This document shows positions 1-12,800 of a stretch of DNA of 64,000 bases, piece after piece. Each line of letters opens with the position of its first letter. Position 1 is the stretch's first letter. Both the position numbers and the translations under genes were made by a program. The DNA is taken from assembly GCA_944989445.1 (NCBI GenBank), contig CALYLW010000571.1:1-64000 (forward strand), given 5' to 3'. Under the pieces are notes generated by a model that saw only the letters and a list, made by a program, of their open reading frames with translations, had not been told where the DNA came from and made no database searches. Source of the DNA: Ampullaceana balthica. Lineage: Eukaryota; Mollusca; Gastropoda; Lymnaeidae.

Positions 1-53
1 CAAGCAAGGTCGGGCGGCCGCAGACACCACGAGTTAATATAAAGGATTTAAAA
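1..53. mobile_element. 3' end of MITE family A, cut by the window edge
   Basis: Nearly identical to the last 50 bases of the full copy that follows, sharing gacaccacgagttaatat and aaaggattta. The next copy begins a few bases later, so two copies lie head to tail. Confidence 0.7.
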
Positions 54-58
54 AAACA

Positions 59-545
59 ACCCGTAAAAAACCAAGTTTTTGACTATAAATCCTTTACGTA
101 TGAGACGTAACTAAAAGAATGTTCATTATAACACGCAGCGCAAGACCATCCAAAAATACAAAATTGCAGTTGTGTCGTAAAACGTGTTTAATATAATGCG
201 CACCGATCAGGAATAGGTTTATAAAAAGTGTTGTCAGTAAAATACGCACCTTATTGCGCGACAGAAAGGTTGTTCAATATAATACGCACCGCGACGCTCT
301 ATCTCAAAAAATAGCATGATACATAGGAATAAATAAAATAAGCTAAAAAATCAATAATTTAATTACGGTACATGCGATCGATCTGAAATTTTGATACATT
401 GTTTTTATCATCGGTACGAAACTGCCTGCAAAATTTCAGCTCGCTATCTTGCGAGCAAGTGGGTTAAAAATCGATCAAAAGTTTTGGCGACAAGCAAGCA
501 AGGTCGGCCGCAGACACCACGAGTTAATATAAAGGATTTAAAAAT
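59..545. mobile_element. Non-coding interspersed element, family A
   Basis: Starts cccgtaaaaaaccaag, then actataaatccttta; ends gagttaatataaaggattta. The ends carry short inverted matches around taaatccttta / taaaggattta. A close copy lies at 57296-57767 and a diverged one at 31824-32270. No coding capacity; a small open frame at 391-588 is incidental. Class is uncertain because no target duplication was found. Confidence 0.7.
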
Positions 546-878
546 GACGGAAGTTTTCCAAATAAATACACATCAGATTAAAAAATAACGTAATAAAGAA
601 CTTTCATTTATTTTTATTTGATTATTTTATTATCATATTGAACAAATTTATGCGGAACGTTCGAAAAGAGTTATATTTGGTGCAGTAACTTTTGGTGCGC
701 ACTATTAAACCTAACAGCATTACATCCAAGAAGCATTATATCCATTACGGGAATTATGTATGTTGAATTGATAAAAAAAGTAACAATAAAAATTGGGTAC
801 AGCGTAGAGGGAGAAAATACCGTTCATTATGTTAAAGAAAGACATGTAATCTATAAGGATTATGATGATTAACACAAC
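546..878. other. AT-rich non-coding DNA
   Basis: No open frame, repeat or RNA gene recognised between the MITE and the 17-bp array. Confidence 0.5.
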
Positions 879-1168
879 GAATTGGGTATGATTACGAATT
901 GGGTATGATTATGAATTGGGTATGATTATGAATTGGGTATGATTATGAATTGGGTATGATTACGAATTGGGTATGATTATGAATTGGGTATGATTACGAA
1001 TTGGGTATGATTATGAATTGGGTATGATTATGAATTGGGTATGATTACGAATTGGGTATGATTATGAATTGGGTATGATTACGAATTGGGTATGATTATG
1101 AATTGGGTATGATTATGAATTGGGTATGATTACGAATTGGGTATGATTATGAATTGGGTATGATTACG
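879..1168. repeat. 17-bp tandem repeat, about 17 copies
   Basis: Unit gaattgggtatgattay. Copies differ almost only at one C/T position (attacg versus attatg), which alternates irregularly along the array. Confidence 0.95.
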
Positions 1169-1510
1169 GTTCCGAACATAAAACTGAACCAAACCGAAAC
1201 GTAAAATGAATTTAGTGTCGCAACCAAATTCAAAAGATTTCGCAGCGAAATGGTAAATGCTATGAAAATGCACTTTTATTATTATTATTTTTTCAAGAAC
1301 AACTTTTTAGACTATGGTAAAAATGAACTCACATGCCTGAATGAACTGATCGAGGAGAGGGTATGAATCTTAAGTTATGTTGTGACTATGGTAGAGACAT
1401 TCTATTAGTCCAGGACACATTTTACGGCGGACGAACGATGAGGTCACTGATCTAGCTCCATCAAACTACGAGTCTATGAAGGTGATGCACCCATGTCTGA
1501 ATATTCGCAA
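1169..1510. other. Non-coding spacer between two arrays
   Basis: Unremarkable AT-rich sequence; no gene seen. Confidence 0.45.
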
Positions 1511-1922
1511 ATAGTATATATTATAGTATATAATATAGTATATAATATAGTATATAATATAGTATATAATATAGTATATAATATAGTATATAATATAGTA
1601 TATAATATAGTATATAATATAGTATATAATGTAGTATATAATGTAGTATATAATATAGTATATAATATAGTATATAATATAGTATATAATATAGTATATA
1701 ATATAGTATATAATATAGTATATAATATAGTATATAATATAGTATATAATATAGTATATAATTTAGTATATAATATAGTATATAATATATTATATAATAT
1801 AGTATATAAAATAGTATATAATATAGTATATAATATAGTATATTATATAGTAAATAATATAGTATATAATATAGTATATAATATAGTATATAATACAGTA
1901 CATAATATAGTATATAATATAG
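1511..1922. repeat. 12-bp tandem repeat, about 34 copies
   Basis: Unit atagtatataat with scattered single-base variants, more frequent in the right third. Open reading frames on both strands arise only because the unit is a multiple of three without stops. The last copy is interrupted by the hAT MITE at 1923. Confidence 0.95.
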
Positions 1923-2135
1923 CAGGGGTGGACAGAGCTGTTGAAACTGAGAGCCATTTTAAACTTTTTTAAAAACAAATGTTGAGAGCCTCATTGACGC
2001 AATATGGGTCATTAAACCTGACTTGGAAATCTTTCAGTAATCCTTGTAATATATCTTTCATAAATTGTACGCGAGCCGCAATATGAACACAGAATAGACG
2101 CATGCGGCTCGCGAGCCGTGGTTTGTTAACCGTTG
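1923..2135. mobile_element. Decayed hAT-type MITE with 8-bp target duplication
   Basis: Begins CAGGGGTGGACA and ends tgttaaccgttg, whose reverse complement CAACGGTTAACA matches at 8 of 12 bases. Flanks taatatag (1915-1922) and taatatcg (2136-2143) agree at 7 of 8, the hAT duplication length. It contains ggctcgcgagcc, as does the MITE at 54237. Non-coding. Confidence 0.6.
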
Positions 2136-2143
2136 TAATATCG

Positions 2144-2302
2144 TGTTATTGTGTGTATCTAAATATTAACTGTGTTTAGGATGATTGAGAGTGAACTGCA
2201 ATGTCTTTTCTCTATTTGCTGGAAATTTTTGTAAAGCGCAGTGAGCCCAGTCGTATACTGCGTTATATAAGTGAACAATAATAATAATAAATAAATTATA
2301 AG
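2144..2302 (+). mobile_element. LINE/SINE 3' tail
   Basis: Shares an ordered series of motifs with 44622-44770: tgtttaggatgattgagag, then tttgtaaagcgcagtgagc, then an (A)ATAAATA-type tail. Two separate copies with the same order and A/T-rich terminus indicate a retroposon 3' end. No coding part is present. Confidence 0.55.
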
Positions 2303-5300
2303 GGATATGAATGTCTTCATTCATTGCCTCTTCTCCTATTCATCCGACCTATTAAATTTATGAGCAATTATCAGTCTTAATGAGTGTCACAAAGTGCATC
2401 TATCTAAATGAAATGTTAGTTTTGAAACTAATGAAAATGAACATCCTCATGCAACTGTGAGCTATTCGTATGTATCGTTTAATTACTCATTCATCATACA
2501 TCTATTCATACACCATACAATTAGTCATTTAATCAAGCAATTAGTCATACATCATTCAATAAGTCGTAATTCACACTATAACTTACAGACGTCGAGGCAA
2601 TATCAAAAGTTTGATTACGGTCTGACAGACAGACATGTCGACTGACAGGCAGACTTTAGGCCGAAATATGCAGTCGAGTGGCAATTTACTTCTCCTTATG
2701 ACGACGCCGAAATTGCACCAAAAGCTATCAGGTTGCACCGAAACCGAAATTTGGTAGGCCTCTACGTAGATATCGGTTACCTAGACGCGTAGTCTGCTAA
2801 TAGCATTAATTGTTGAGCAGTTGTTGGCATTGTTTTGTCTAAAGGGGGGTGGGGCGGGGTATGAAAGTCTGACTGTTTGCTTACACTCCTCACCCAAGGC
2901 AGAAAATAAATTATACATATATATTTATTATTTTAATCAGATAAAACATATACATTTTCTTTTTATTTTAAAATAGAAACTATTGTGTGTTTCCATCAAT
3001 GCAACAGTTCCACTGTACTCTATCAAATAATCGTTTTCCCATGTCTACCTCAGCCCCTTAATCCCAAGTATTTAAACCAAACTCTGCTCCCACCTTCGAA
3101 ATATTTGCGCACTTAAGTACCTTAACGTCACATCCGAGGTTCCTTTTTTTTCTCTATGACCTCGTTAGCTGCTCGTAATTTGTATCATATCCTAATTATT
3201 TCTCTTCTAGTTCTAGAGTATTTTACCTCGTGTTCGTGGGGCTATCTATAAATATTCACATATGGTTTTTCCGTGTGATCCTCTCTGATGGAATTCAGCA
3301 TCTTTTCTTTAAATATGCTACTGTTGTATATATACATAAGTATTCGCCTTTACACAAAACCACCGGATGTTTCACTAATTAAATAAATATGTCATCTATA
3401 TAAAACGAAAATTTACCAATGTAGCAATTCGGACGTGAACTTCCCATCGACTATAAGTAGATAAAAGTTGCATACTTGTGACGATATTATCAGAGCTTAA
3501 CATTGGTGCATTTTTTTTCCGTCTATTGAACACAGTTCTACTGTCATTTAACTCTAGACGGGATCATTATTTGTGTGTGTACGTTCAAATAAAACTTGAA
3601 TAAAAACAATGTGTGAGAATTGACTAGAAAAATCCGATATATATATGAAATAAAATTGTGTATATGCATAAATTTTTTTATAAGCACACTTTTTTTTCTT
3701 CATGAAAATGAATACTTTTTAAAAATCAGTTAAATTTGTTTTGTTAAAATAAATATTGAAGCATGTTTTTGAATGTTATTATTGTACATATATTATTTCT
3801 GTATTGCGCTTGTTTTCAGACCTTTATCTTATCTTATCTTATCTGTTTACAGACGCTCCTTCTATACAGAAGATTATTGCGTCCTACGCTTATCTATGGT
3901 TTGTGTTTAGTCCTGCATTTTTATTAGAGATTTAAATGTTGATAAAGTGTTGGTTTTCCTTGATTCTTCTTTACCGCTGTCCATTAAAACTTTGGTTAGG
4001 AGGATCATTGTTTTTTGTTCTTGTGAATTGAACAAGAAAATTGTTATTTTTTAAAATATCAATGTCTATCTGAATTTTGAATTAGATTGTTTTCTTCATT
4101 TTCAAGTTAGAGTATTATGCGTCATCTATTATTATTACATGTATTTCTCTACTCTTTACTCTTCTATCATCTAGCGTTTCTGGGTTCCATGATTTAACTA
4201 CTAGAGTTACTCTTGCCACTGGCGTGTACACATATAGAGATAAACGCCACTGTTTTTTTTTAAATATTTTCTGAACAAGTAAATATTCTCTAACGTTAAT
4301 ATCATCTTGTTCACTCAATGTATAACAGAAAAATTCACGATTTCTCTAAATGCTTCACCAACACCCCTCTCATCCCTCTTCCACCCCTGTTCCCGTCCCA
4401 TCATGCTATTCAAGACCCCGATCCTTAACTGCGGAACACAAGCTAATAAAAATAATGTATACATCTCCAGGAATTGTGTTTGAGCGCTAATTAGTCGCTA
4501 TGAACAACTTTTTTTGGGGTGTTTTTTCACCTTGCCGGCTAAACGTTATCAACATCTTCAGAAGTTCCCGGATTTCATCGGGAATAGCACGCGCTTTATT
4601 GCGGGAATGTGGAATTCTGGGACTCGTCGTTCGCGTGTACTCGTGTGCGTGTTGGGGTGAGTTGGTGGTTGTGGTGGTGGTTGAGGGGTGAGATTGTAAT
4701 TGTTAGAGCTGGTGAAGTGTTTTGCATAAAGTGGAGATTGCTGTGCATTTCGGTTTGTTGTTTGAGCCGAATAATTAGGCTGAGGTTTTCATTAGAGATG
4801 TCCTTTTGTATGAATATAAAGAAACAAGGCTTGCCAGTGAAATTTTGAGCCGCACAGAGCCTAAAGTGCGCTCCTCCCCTTTGAACTTATTTGATTCTTT
4901 AAAAAAAAAGTATATGTAGATATCCATGTAGATATTAATTCAACTGTTTTCGTCACCGACTTTGCCGTTTGTATTTACTCCCTGTCTCTGATTTTAACAC
5001 CAGTTTCATCCTGCACTTTAACGAATGGATATAAGAAGGGGGATTTATTTAAATAAATTGCCAAGGATCGCAATTTAGAGTACGTACTCGCTGATGATTT
5101 AGGTGAAGTCTTATAGTGGTCGGTGAGGTTGTGTGAATGGTTTCGTGTTACGTTATTTGACGCTCTGTGTGTATTCTTAGTGGCTCAGTTGCAGAAATGT
5201 TTAAAGTTAATTGCGCTGGAGTTGTTCTGAAGATGAAGTGGAAGGCTTTGAGTGCATCCTACTTAAACAGTGACTATTTAGACGAGTTCTATATTAAACT

Positions 5301-6109
5301 TCGGGGGGGGGGATAGGTTGGGGCAGGCTGGAATGAAAGCTTCAGAGATAGCGGTTTTTGGGGAAATCGATTACTAATTGAGTTTTTTTTCTTTCTCCCC
5401 CACCCTTCCCCCTTTCCATAAGTCTTCTTATAGGGAAGTGGAGAATCGGGGATTTAAAAAAATAAGTCGAGCGAAACCCGGCTTATACCGCACAGACGTT
5501 AAAACAGCAAATGTTCGTCAGTCGGATAGCACATGTCATAATATACCGGGTTAATGGGTGTGTATGAGCGGTGGCCAAATGAGTCTAATTTGTATCATAC
5601 CCAGCAGCACGTGCGGCGGCAATTATAGATGTGCGCTGATCTCCCTTTGGGAGCTCGGGAAAACCGAAAGAAAAATTGTCTCACCGTCTTATTTGATGTG
5701 GTGACTGTGTGGATGTGGAAGTGTTGAATTTAACGTCTGAAATATGCTGGAAGGAGGTCGGGGGGGGTTAGTCGGAACTGTTTTAGATATGACCATAATT
5801 TAAATCCAACTTTACGACAATGGGAAACACAATTAGAGTCGAAGGAACTAAATTTGAGTCCGATTGGATTGACCACGTTTGGATTTAGATTTCACCATGT
5901 TTGTTTTAAGGGATATGTTTTGTTGAGGCGATGTGAATTATAAGAGACAATTGACAAACACTGAAATTTGTGAGATTTCAGGTCATGGTTGGAAATGACG
6001 TAGCGAATGTGCGATTGCAATGCGACGCGGACAGAGCAAAGAAGACAAAGCCAGCAGGTTTATGGCAGATAGGTTCGATGATAAGAGATGAGAAGGTCGA
6101 CAAGCAGCT
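2303..6109. other. Long AT-rich stretch without recognisable genes
   Basis: Only short incidental open frames. Small items: a (ttatc)4 tract near 3830, and a roughly 38-bp segment at 3859-3900 shared with 15090-15130. I see no exon with coding bias. Confidence 0.5.
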
Positions 6110-8850
6110 ATAAAAATAACAACATAAATATATGTGGAAGATACAAAATGTCATTGGGAGATGTGATATTTAAGATCAGATAAAGATATATAAGGTCATT
6201 GAGAGATATATAAGGTCATTGAGAGATATATAAGGTCATTGAGAGATATAAAATGTCATTAAGAGATGTGATATTTAAGATCAGATAAAGATATATAAGG
6301 TCATTGAGAGATATATAAGGTCATTGAGAGATATATAAGGTCATTGAGAGATATATAAGGTCATTGAGAGATATATAAGGTCATTGAGAGATATATAAGG
6401 TCATTGAGAGATATATAAGGTCATTGAGAGATATAAAAGGTCATTGAGAGATGTGATATTTAAGATCAGATAAAGATATATAAGGTCATTGAGAGATATA
6501 TAAGGTCATTGAGAGATATATAAGGTCATTGAGAGATATATAAGGTCATTGAGAGATATATAAGGTCATTGAGAGATATATAAGGTCATTGAGAGATATA
6601 AAAGGTCATTGAGAGATGTGATATTTAAGATCAGATAAAGATATATAAGGTCATTGAGAGATATATAAGGTCATTGAGAGATATATAAGGTCATTGAGAG
6701 ATATATAAGGTCATTGAGAGATATATAAGGTCATTGAGAGATATAAAAGGTCATTGAGAGATGTGATATTTAAGATCAGATAAAGATATATAAGGTCATT
6801 GAGAGATATATAAGGTCATTGAGAGATATAAAAGGTCATTGAGAGATATAAAAGGTCATTGAGAGATGTGATATTTAAGATCAGATAAAGATATATAAGG
6901 TCATTGAGAGATATATAAGGTCATTGAGAGATATATAAGGTCATTGAGAGATATATAAGGTCATTGAGAGATATAAAAGGTCATTGAGAGATGTGATATT
7001 TAAGATCAGATAAAGATATAAAAGGTCATTGAGAGATGTGATATTTACGATCAGATAAAGATATATAAGGTCATTGAGAGATATATAAGGTCATGGAGAG
7101 ACATAAAAGGTCATTAAGAGATGTGATATTTAAGATCAGATAAAGATATATTAGGTCATTGAGAGATATAAAAGGTCATTGAGAGATGTGATATTTAAGA
7201 TCAGATAAAGATATATAAGGTCATTGAGAGATATAAAAGGTCATTGAGAGATGTGATATTTACGATCAGATAAAGATATATGTCATTGAGAGATATATAA
7301 GGTCATGGAGAGACATAAAAGGTCATTGAGAGATGTGATATTTAAGATCAGATAAAGATATATAAGGTCATTGAGAGATATAAAAGGTCATTGAGAGATG
7401 TGATATTTAAGATCAGATAAAGATATATAAGGTCATTGAGAGACATAAAAGGTCATTGAGAGATGTGATATTTAAGATCAGATAAAGATATATAAGGTCA
7501 TTGAGAGACATAAAAGGTCATTGAGAGATGTGATATTTAAGATCAGATAAAGATATATAAGGTCATTGAGAGACATAAAAGGTCATTGAGAGATGTGATA
7601 TTTAAGATCAGATAAAGATATATAAGGTCATTGAGATATATAAAAGGTCATTGAGAGATGTGATATTTAAGATCAGATAAAGATATATAAGGTCATTGAG
7701 AGACATAAATGGTCATTGAGAGATGTGATATTTAAGATCAGATAAAGATATATAAGGTCATTGAGAGACATAAAAGGTCATTGAGAGATGTGATATTTAA
7801 GATCAGATAAAGATATATAAGGTCATTGAGAGACATAAAAGGTCATTGAGAGATGTGATATTTAAGATCAGATAAAGATATATAAGGTCATTGAGAGATA
7901 TAAAAGGTCATTGAGAGATGTGATATTTACGATCAGATAAAGATATATAAGGTCATTGAGAGACATATAAGGTCATTGAGAGATGTGATATTTAAGATCA
8001 GATAAAGATATATAAGGTCATTGAGAGATATAAAAGGTCATTGAGAGATGTAATATTTAAGATCAGATAAAGATATATAAGGTCATTGAGAGACATAAAA
8101 TGTCATTGAGAGATGTGATATTTAAGATCAGATAAAGATATATAAGGTCATTGAGAGACATAAAAGGTCATTGAGAGATGTGATATTTAAGATCAGATAA
8201 AGATATATAAGGTCATTGAGAGACATAAAAGGTCATTGAGAGATGTGATATTTAAGATCAGATAAAGATATATAAGGTCATTGAGAGACATAAAAGGTCA
8301 TTGAGAGATGTGATATTTAAGATCAGATAAAGATATATAAGGTCATTGAGAGATATAAAAGGCCATTGAGAGATGTGATATTTAAGATCAGATAAAGATA
8401 TATAAGGTCATTGAGAGACATAAAAGGTCATTGAGAGATGTGATATTTAAGATCAGATAAAGATATATAAGGTCATTGAGAGACATAAAGGTCATTGAGA
8501 GATGTGATATTTAAGATCAGATAAAGATATATAAGGTCATTGAGAGACATAAAAGGTCATTGAGAGATGTGATATTTAAGATCAGATAAAGATATATAAG
8601 GTCATTGAGAGACATAAAAGGTCATTGAGAGATGTGATATTTAAGATCAGATAAAGATATATAAGGTCATTGAGAGATATATAAGGTCATTGAGAGATAT
8701 ATAAGGTCATTGAGTGAAGTATGAGGTTAGTGATTGGTCTATAAGTTCAGTTAGGGATATATGAGGTCAGTTAGAGATATCAGTAAAAGATGTAAACGGC
8801 CCGTGAGAGATATATAAAGTAATGGAGAGACATGTTATATCATCGAGAGT
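6110..8850. repeat. Satellite of 20-bp and 25-bp monomers forming a 65-bp higher-order repeat
   Basis: Monomer A (20 bp) is agatatataaggtcattgag and its variant with agacataaaaggtcattgag. Monomer B (25 bp) begins agatgtgatatttaagatca. B starts at 6159, 6264, 6449, 6614, 6759, 6864, 6989, 7034, 7119, 7184, 7249, 7331 and 7396, then every 65 bp to 8630. The A monomers per B therefore run 4, 8, 7, 6, 4, 5, 1, 3, 2, 2, 3, 2 and then 2 to the end. Edges are degenerate (for example 8740-8840). B aligns with A after a 4-bp gap, so B probably descends from A. Confidence 0.95.
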
Positions 8851-9259
8851 TCCATTAGGAGTATAGCCTGGATGCAGGTGGCTTTGCTACAAAAGCCGTG
8901 TACTGATAACAATGGTTGTTTGAGGTTCTCGGGAGATACTCGGTTTATTTTTTGTTCCTTTCCTTTTTAGGCTCTTGATCGTCGGAGGCTCTAAGAAATT
9001 TCCCTCATTTTTTAGCAATGACCACAAACTTGTTCTTCATAAAGAATTGAGTTGACTACATGTTTTAGTCAAATATTTCAAAAAGAGATTGATTACTCTG
9101 AAAAGTCACAAAAATACATGCGCTCAATTCTAAACGCAAATAAAAACTATGAATGAGCATGATCATGCGCTCTTCAGATTTCAGCAGAATAACTCTTATA
9201 TATAAACATTAGTAATTGAAAACTTTTTTTGGTGTTGTACATGGAACCGTATTAGCATT
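8851..9259. other. Non-coding spacer
   Basis: Nothing recognised. Confidence 0.4.
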
Positions 9260-9322
9260 GTTGGTGGAGACCTCATCATTGTTGGTGGAGACCTCATCAT
9301 TGTTGGTGGAGACCTCATCATT
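9260..9322. repeat. 21-bp tandem repeat, 3 copies
   Basis: Unit gttggtggagacctcatcat plus t, three exact copies. Confidence 0.9.
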
Positions 9323-10915
9323 ACCTTTGAGGCAGATTGACCTCAGAACTTATGTAGCATTATATTATTTGACGATAAATTCGAACACAAGATTCAGGGC
9401 GAACATTTAATTTTTCGGGTGAATACCTCAAGGCAATTATCTCATCTTCGTTTTTAGAAGCATCTTTTTATACAATCTTTTCCAACTTGTACATAATGCT
9501 GTGAACTCGCTGCTCCAGCTATCCTGTAACTTGTTCCGCGGACATGAAAAAAGAAAACAAAATGAACCGCGAATTAACGTCATTAAAATTTCTGGCTTAT
9601 TTTGGTCTGGTTTGATCCTTCAATCATCCCAAACTGATGTTAAAAAAATGTAAACAGCGTGAGAGTTTGTTGTTTTTTTTTGGTAGATTTTTTGTTGGTT
9701 TTCTAAAATCGGGACATCCATACAGATGTTACGTAAACAATGTTACGCCTTGAAGCCGAGGAGGGGAAACTGAGATGCTAAAACAAGAACTATCAGCTGC
9801 TCATGTCCTTCATATGTCGCACTGACTTTGCCCAGGTCAGGGGCTCTCCAACTGTACAGGTGCTCTTAGCATCCCACTCTCCATGTCTTCGTGCTAGAGA
9901 GTTCGAGTGAGCGAAGTGTAAGTTAGAAACTTTCGTTGATAAACCGCATCAAGTCAATGGCGCTCTTAGACAACGACTCACCGGATGCCATTTTTAAAAA
10001 AAAATACGGTGAGAACCACTCCCAATACGTTCCTCTATATTATGATTGATGTGGGCGGGTTTCAATATGCAGTAAGTGACAGTCGGCTTGTTAAATCTGC
10101 AGTAGGATATTTACATTAGTGTCTTAAGCTTCCAGAAATATAAGCATGATTGGCGTTTTGTACCCGCGTGACTTGCTCTAAACCAATCAAAATTTAAGTT
10201 TTTATTTTACGGTAAAAAAACAACAAAACAACAACAACAAAAAACAACTTTACGATATGTTTGTTAGCTTTTTATCCGGAGTCCTTTCCCCTTGTAACTA
10301 ACGGTTGTAATGTTAAAAAATATCACTCGTTCCGTCTCCTTCCCCGAAAAAAAAATAAAAAAAATTGATGTCCAATCGCAGAGCTCAAATTGGATTCTAC
10401 AAGGATCGGATTTACCCATTTTTTAAAATGTCATCCGGTTTTAACTTACTCCGATAAGAACAAGCAACAAAAAACAAACAGGAAATTTGTTACTGGCCAT
10501 GGCATGCAGAGATAGGCAGCGGAGTTTGTCGTAAGGTCTTTGTAAACCGTTGTTGTTTACACCCTAACTAAAGCCAATCGCGTTTTACTTTTCATAATCC
10601 CCATTTCTCCAGGATGTATACAAAGTCAATAAAACCCACATTCGTCTTCAGCTCAGATGTCAACAGACAACTTCTGCTGCTCGCTCTTACACTGGAATTT
10701 CCCCCTTCAGTTATTGTGTTGTTGTGTCCGTGGTATTGATAATTGCCTGGATGTTGGATTTATGGCCATGTTGTGAAAAGGGATAAAGAATGGAGGCGGA
10801 ATAAAGCACGGCGATAATAAGGTGGTAATTTTTTTACAGAGGTCATCGGCGTACGCTAAACACTTGTCTCAAAATAAGTATCTCTATTTAGCACGTGTGT
10901 TGCTATTTTCTTCAT
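9323..10915. other. Non-coding single-copy-like DNA
   Basis: About 1.6 kb with no convincing exon, RNA gene or repeat beyond short A-rich tracts. Confidence 0.45.
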
Positions 10916-11170
10916 TTTTTCCTGTCTATCTCTACATTAGCGTGTCTCTCTTTCCAACCTTTTTCCCTCACCTCTAAGTCCCGAGCTACATCTCTCTTCC
11001 TCTCTCTCAATCTCTCATCCACCATCTCAATCTCTCACCCTCCCTCTCAATCTATCTCCCTCTTTCTCAGTCTATCTTCTTCCCTCTCAATCGCTCTTTC
11101 TCCCACTGAATCTCATTTCCTCGCTCTAAGTCTCTCTTCCTGCATCTCAATCTCTCTTCCTTCTTTCCCC
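10916..11170. repeat. Degenerate CT-rich (pyrimidine) repeat
   Basis: Imperfect repeats of ctctcaatctctc. Low-complexity Ser/Leu-rich frames over this stretch are incidental. Confidence 0.75.
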
Positions 11171-11940
11171 CCTCGCCTTTTGAGTAAGAATGTCTCAAAT
11201 TCATTATTTCTTCAAAATGTATCTCCTCCTGCACTCTTTCTTGTTTTCATCTATCCCTTTGTTTCTCTTTCCTTTCCTCCTATTGCTATCAACGTCCTGT
11301 CAGTCTCTATATCTTTCTTACTTGTTCCATTTTCTATATGTCTTAAATTTTGCAAAGCAATCAAAACTGGCGTTCATAATTATTTTGTTAGACACTTTAC
11401 AAAATCGTTACCTTTCAAGCATTTTCAGTACTTCCTTAACTAACATCATCATGGTCCAAATTTGGAAACCATTGTCAACTCTGCTCTCGTTGATGAGGAG
11501 TTTGTTCTCGGAATCCCAAACAGAGGAAAGAAAAACAAAGAATGTTATACATTGAGCATAGTATTTTTTAACCAGTCATCTAGCGATATTCTACTGCAAC
11601 AGTTACAAAACCAAAATGTGAAAAGAAACTCAATTTTAAACCATCGTTATAAAATCTCATGTTTATCGAGTAAGGGTTTATGCATTTGTATACTTAGAAA
11701 TGTGCGGAAATTAAGGAATATTTTTGTAATCAAATTTAATACCAAAAAGGGAGACAATAAAGTCTTAGTCTCTAAATAAAACATGACAGAATTTACGAAA
11801 ATTAAAAATAAGATATAATACATTTTAAAAAAATAATTTAATGCCCCTGATATACTGTGAAGAATTGCATAATCTTATTCATTATCAGAGATCTAACTTT
11901 AAGAAGCCCAAGAGTTGTAAATCACGCTTCACTTTGTATT
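11171..11940. other. AT-rich non-coding DNA
   Basis: Overlapping open frames (11190-11555, 11462-11779) have no recognisable domain, no coding bias and no splice context that I could support. Confidence 0.4.
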
Positions 11941-12800
11941 AAAAAATAAGTTTTTGGATGCCGCTGGACCACGGACCAATTATTCCAACTCATGATCAGA
12001 CAAAAGTGTTGAGGGACTATAAAACATCTACCAGCATACAGTACATCCACTCGCGGGCGGCGATCCTATCGCTAGATCAACACGCAGTGGGGGCTGGAGA
12101 TTCGTCATCTCTTACAAAACGTCTCTTTAACTGGCTCACGCGCTGTTAATGTCCTCAAGTCTTAGATGCCGTGGGGCCGATGTCCGAGGGCCGGAAGATA
12201 TCCCCCCTTTGATAACGCTTCCGCTCCAGACTAACCCCTTGGCCGACGAATCTGACTTTAGTCTCCAAGGTCTGTATTTTCCAGCAAGGGACGACTCGGA
12301 TATTTCTTTGGATGTTCAGAGGTTGCCTATTCAGTGTAAAACCAAGGAGTCAGAAGTAATCAACAGATCTTTGGTTCTATTGTTCATTATTACCTAAGCT
12401 AAAACACAATAAGGGTTTTTGTTTATTATAAGGCCCGAAGGGCAGAGCCGCAAGGTTATCACCCTAAAGGGTATAAAAAGGTTTTGCCCCGGGCACCACA
12501 AACTGACAAGGCGTAACAGCTGAGTGCAAAAAAATATATTGTAAAGAGACAACAAATATATGTGATATTTGATATGGCGTCAATGGCCCTGAGTCACTAA
12601 TACTCTTATAGGTCCCCTCAGGGAATTCTCCGGCAGCTTTCTCCTCTCCACCAAGGTGAGCTAGCCGACGGGGACACCCTCGAGACGATCCCGCCTTAGA
12701 AGAGGGTGTCGTCTGGGCAGCCTAGTCTGCCTCTCATAGGGGTCACCTCCCATAACAAGAGGTTATGGCTTTTTTCCCTGCTTCGACCGGATGTAACTGC
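11941..12800. other. GC-richer block of unknown origin, possibly an old mobile element
   Basis: Base composition changes sharply against AT-rich flanks. It has small hairpin-forming runs at 12432-12475 (gcccgaagggc, accctaaagggt). Two adjacent short frames (11958-12149, 12149-12397) match no family I know. The string cttagatgccgtggggccg resembles cttagatgcccaggtggccg at about 33507 in the other GC-rich block. Function unknown. Confidence 0.3.

Noticed and set aside
6159..8660. CRISPR-like regular repeats (25-bp repeat with about 40-bp spacing)
   Set aside because: The spacers are not unique; they are two copies of the same 20-bp monomer. The surroundings are clearly eukaryotic.
10895..11555. 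Ser/Leu-rich membrane-like proteins
   Set aside because: Low-complexity CT-repeat translation.
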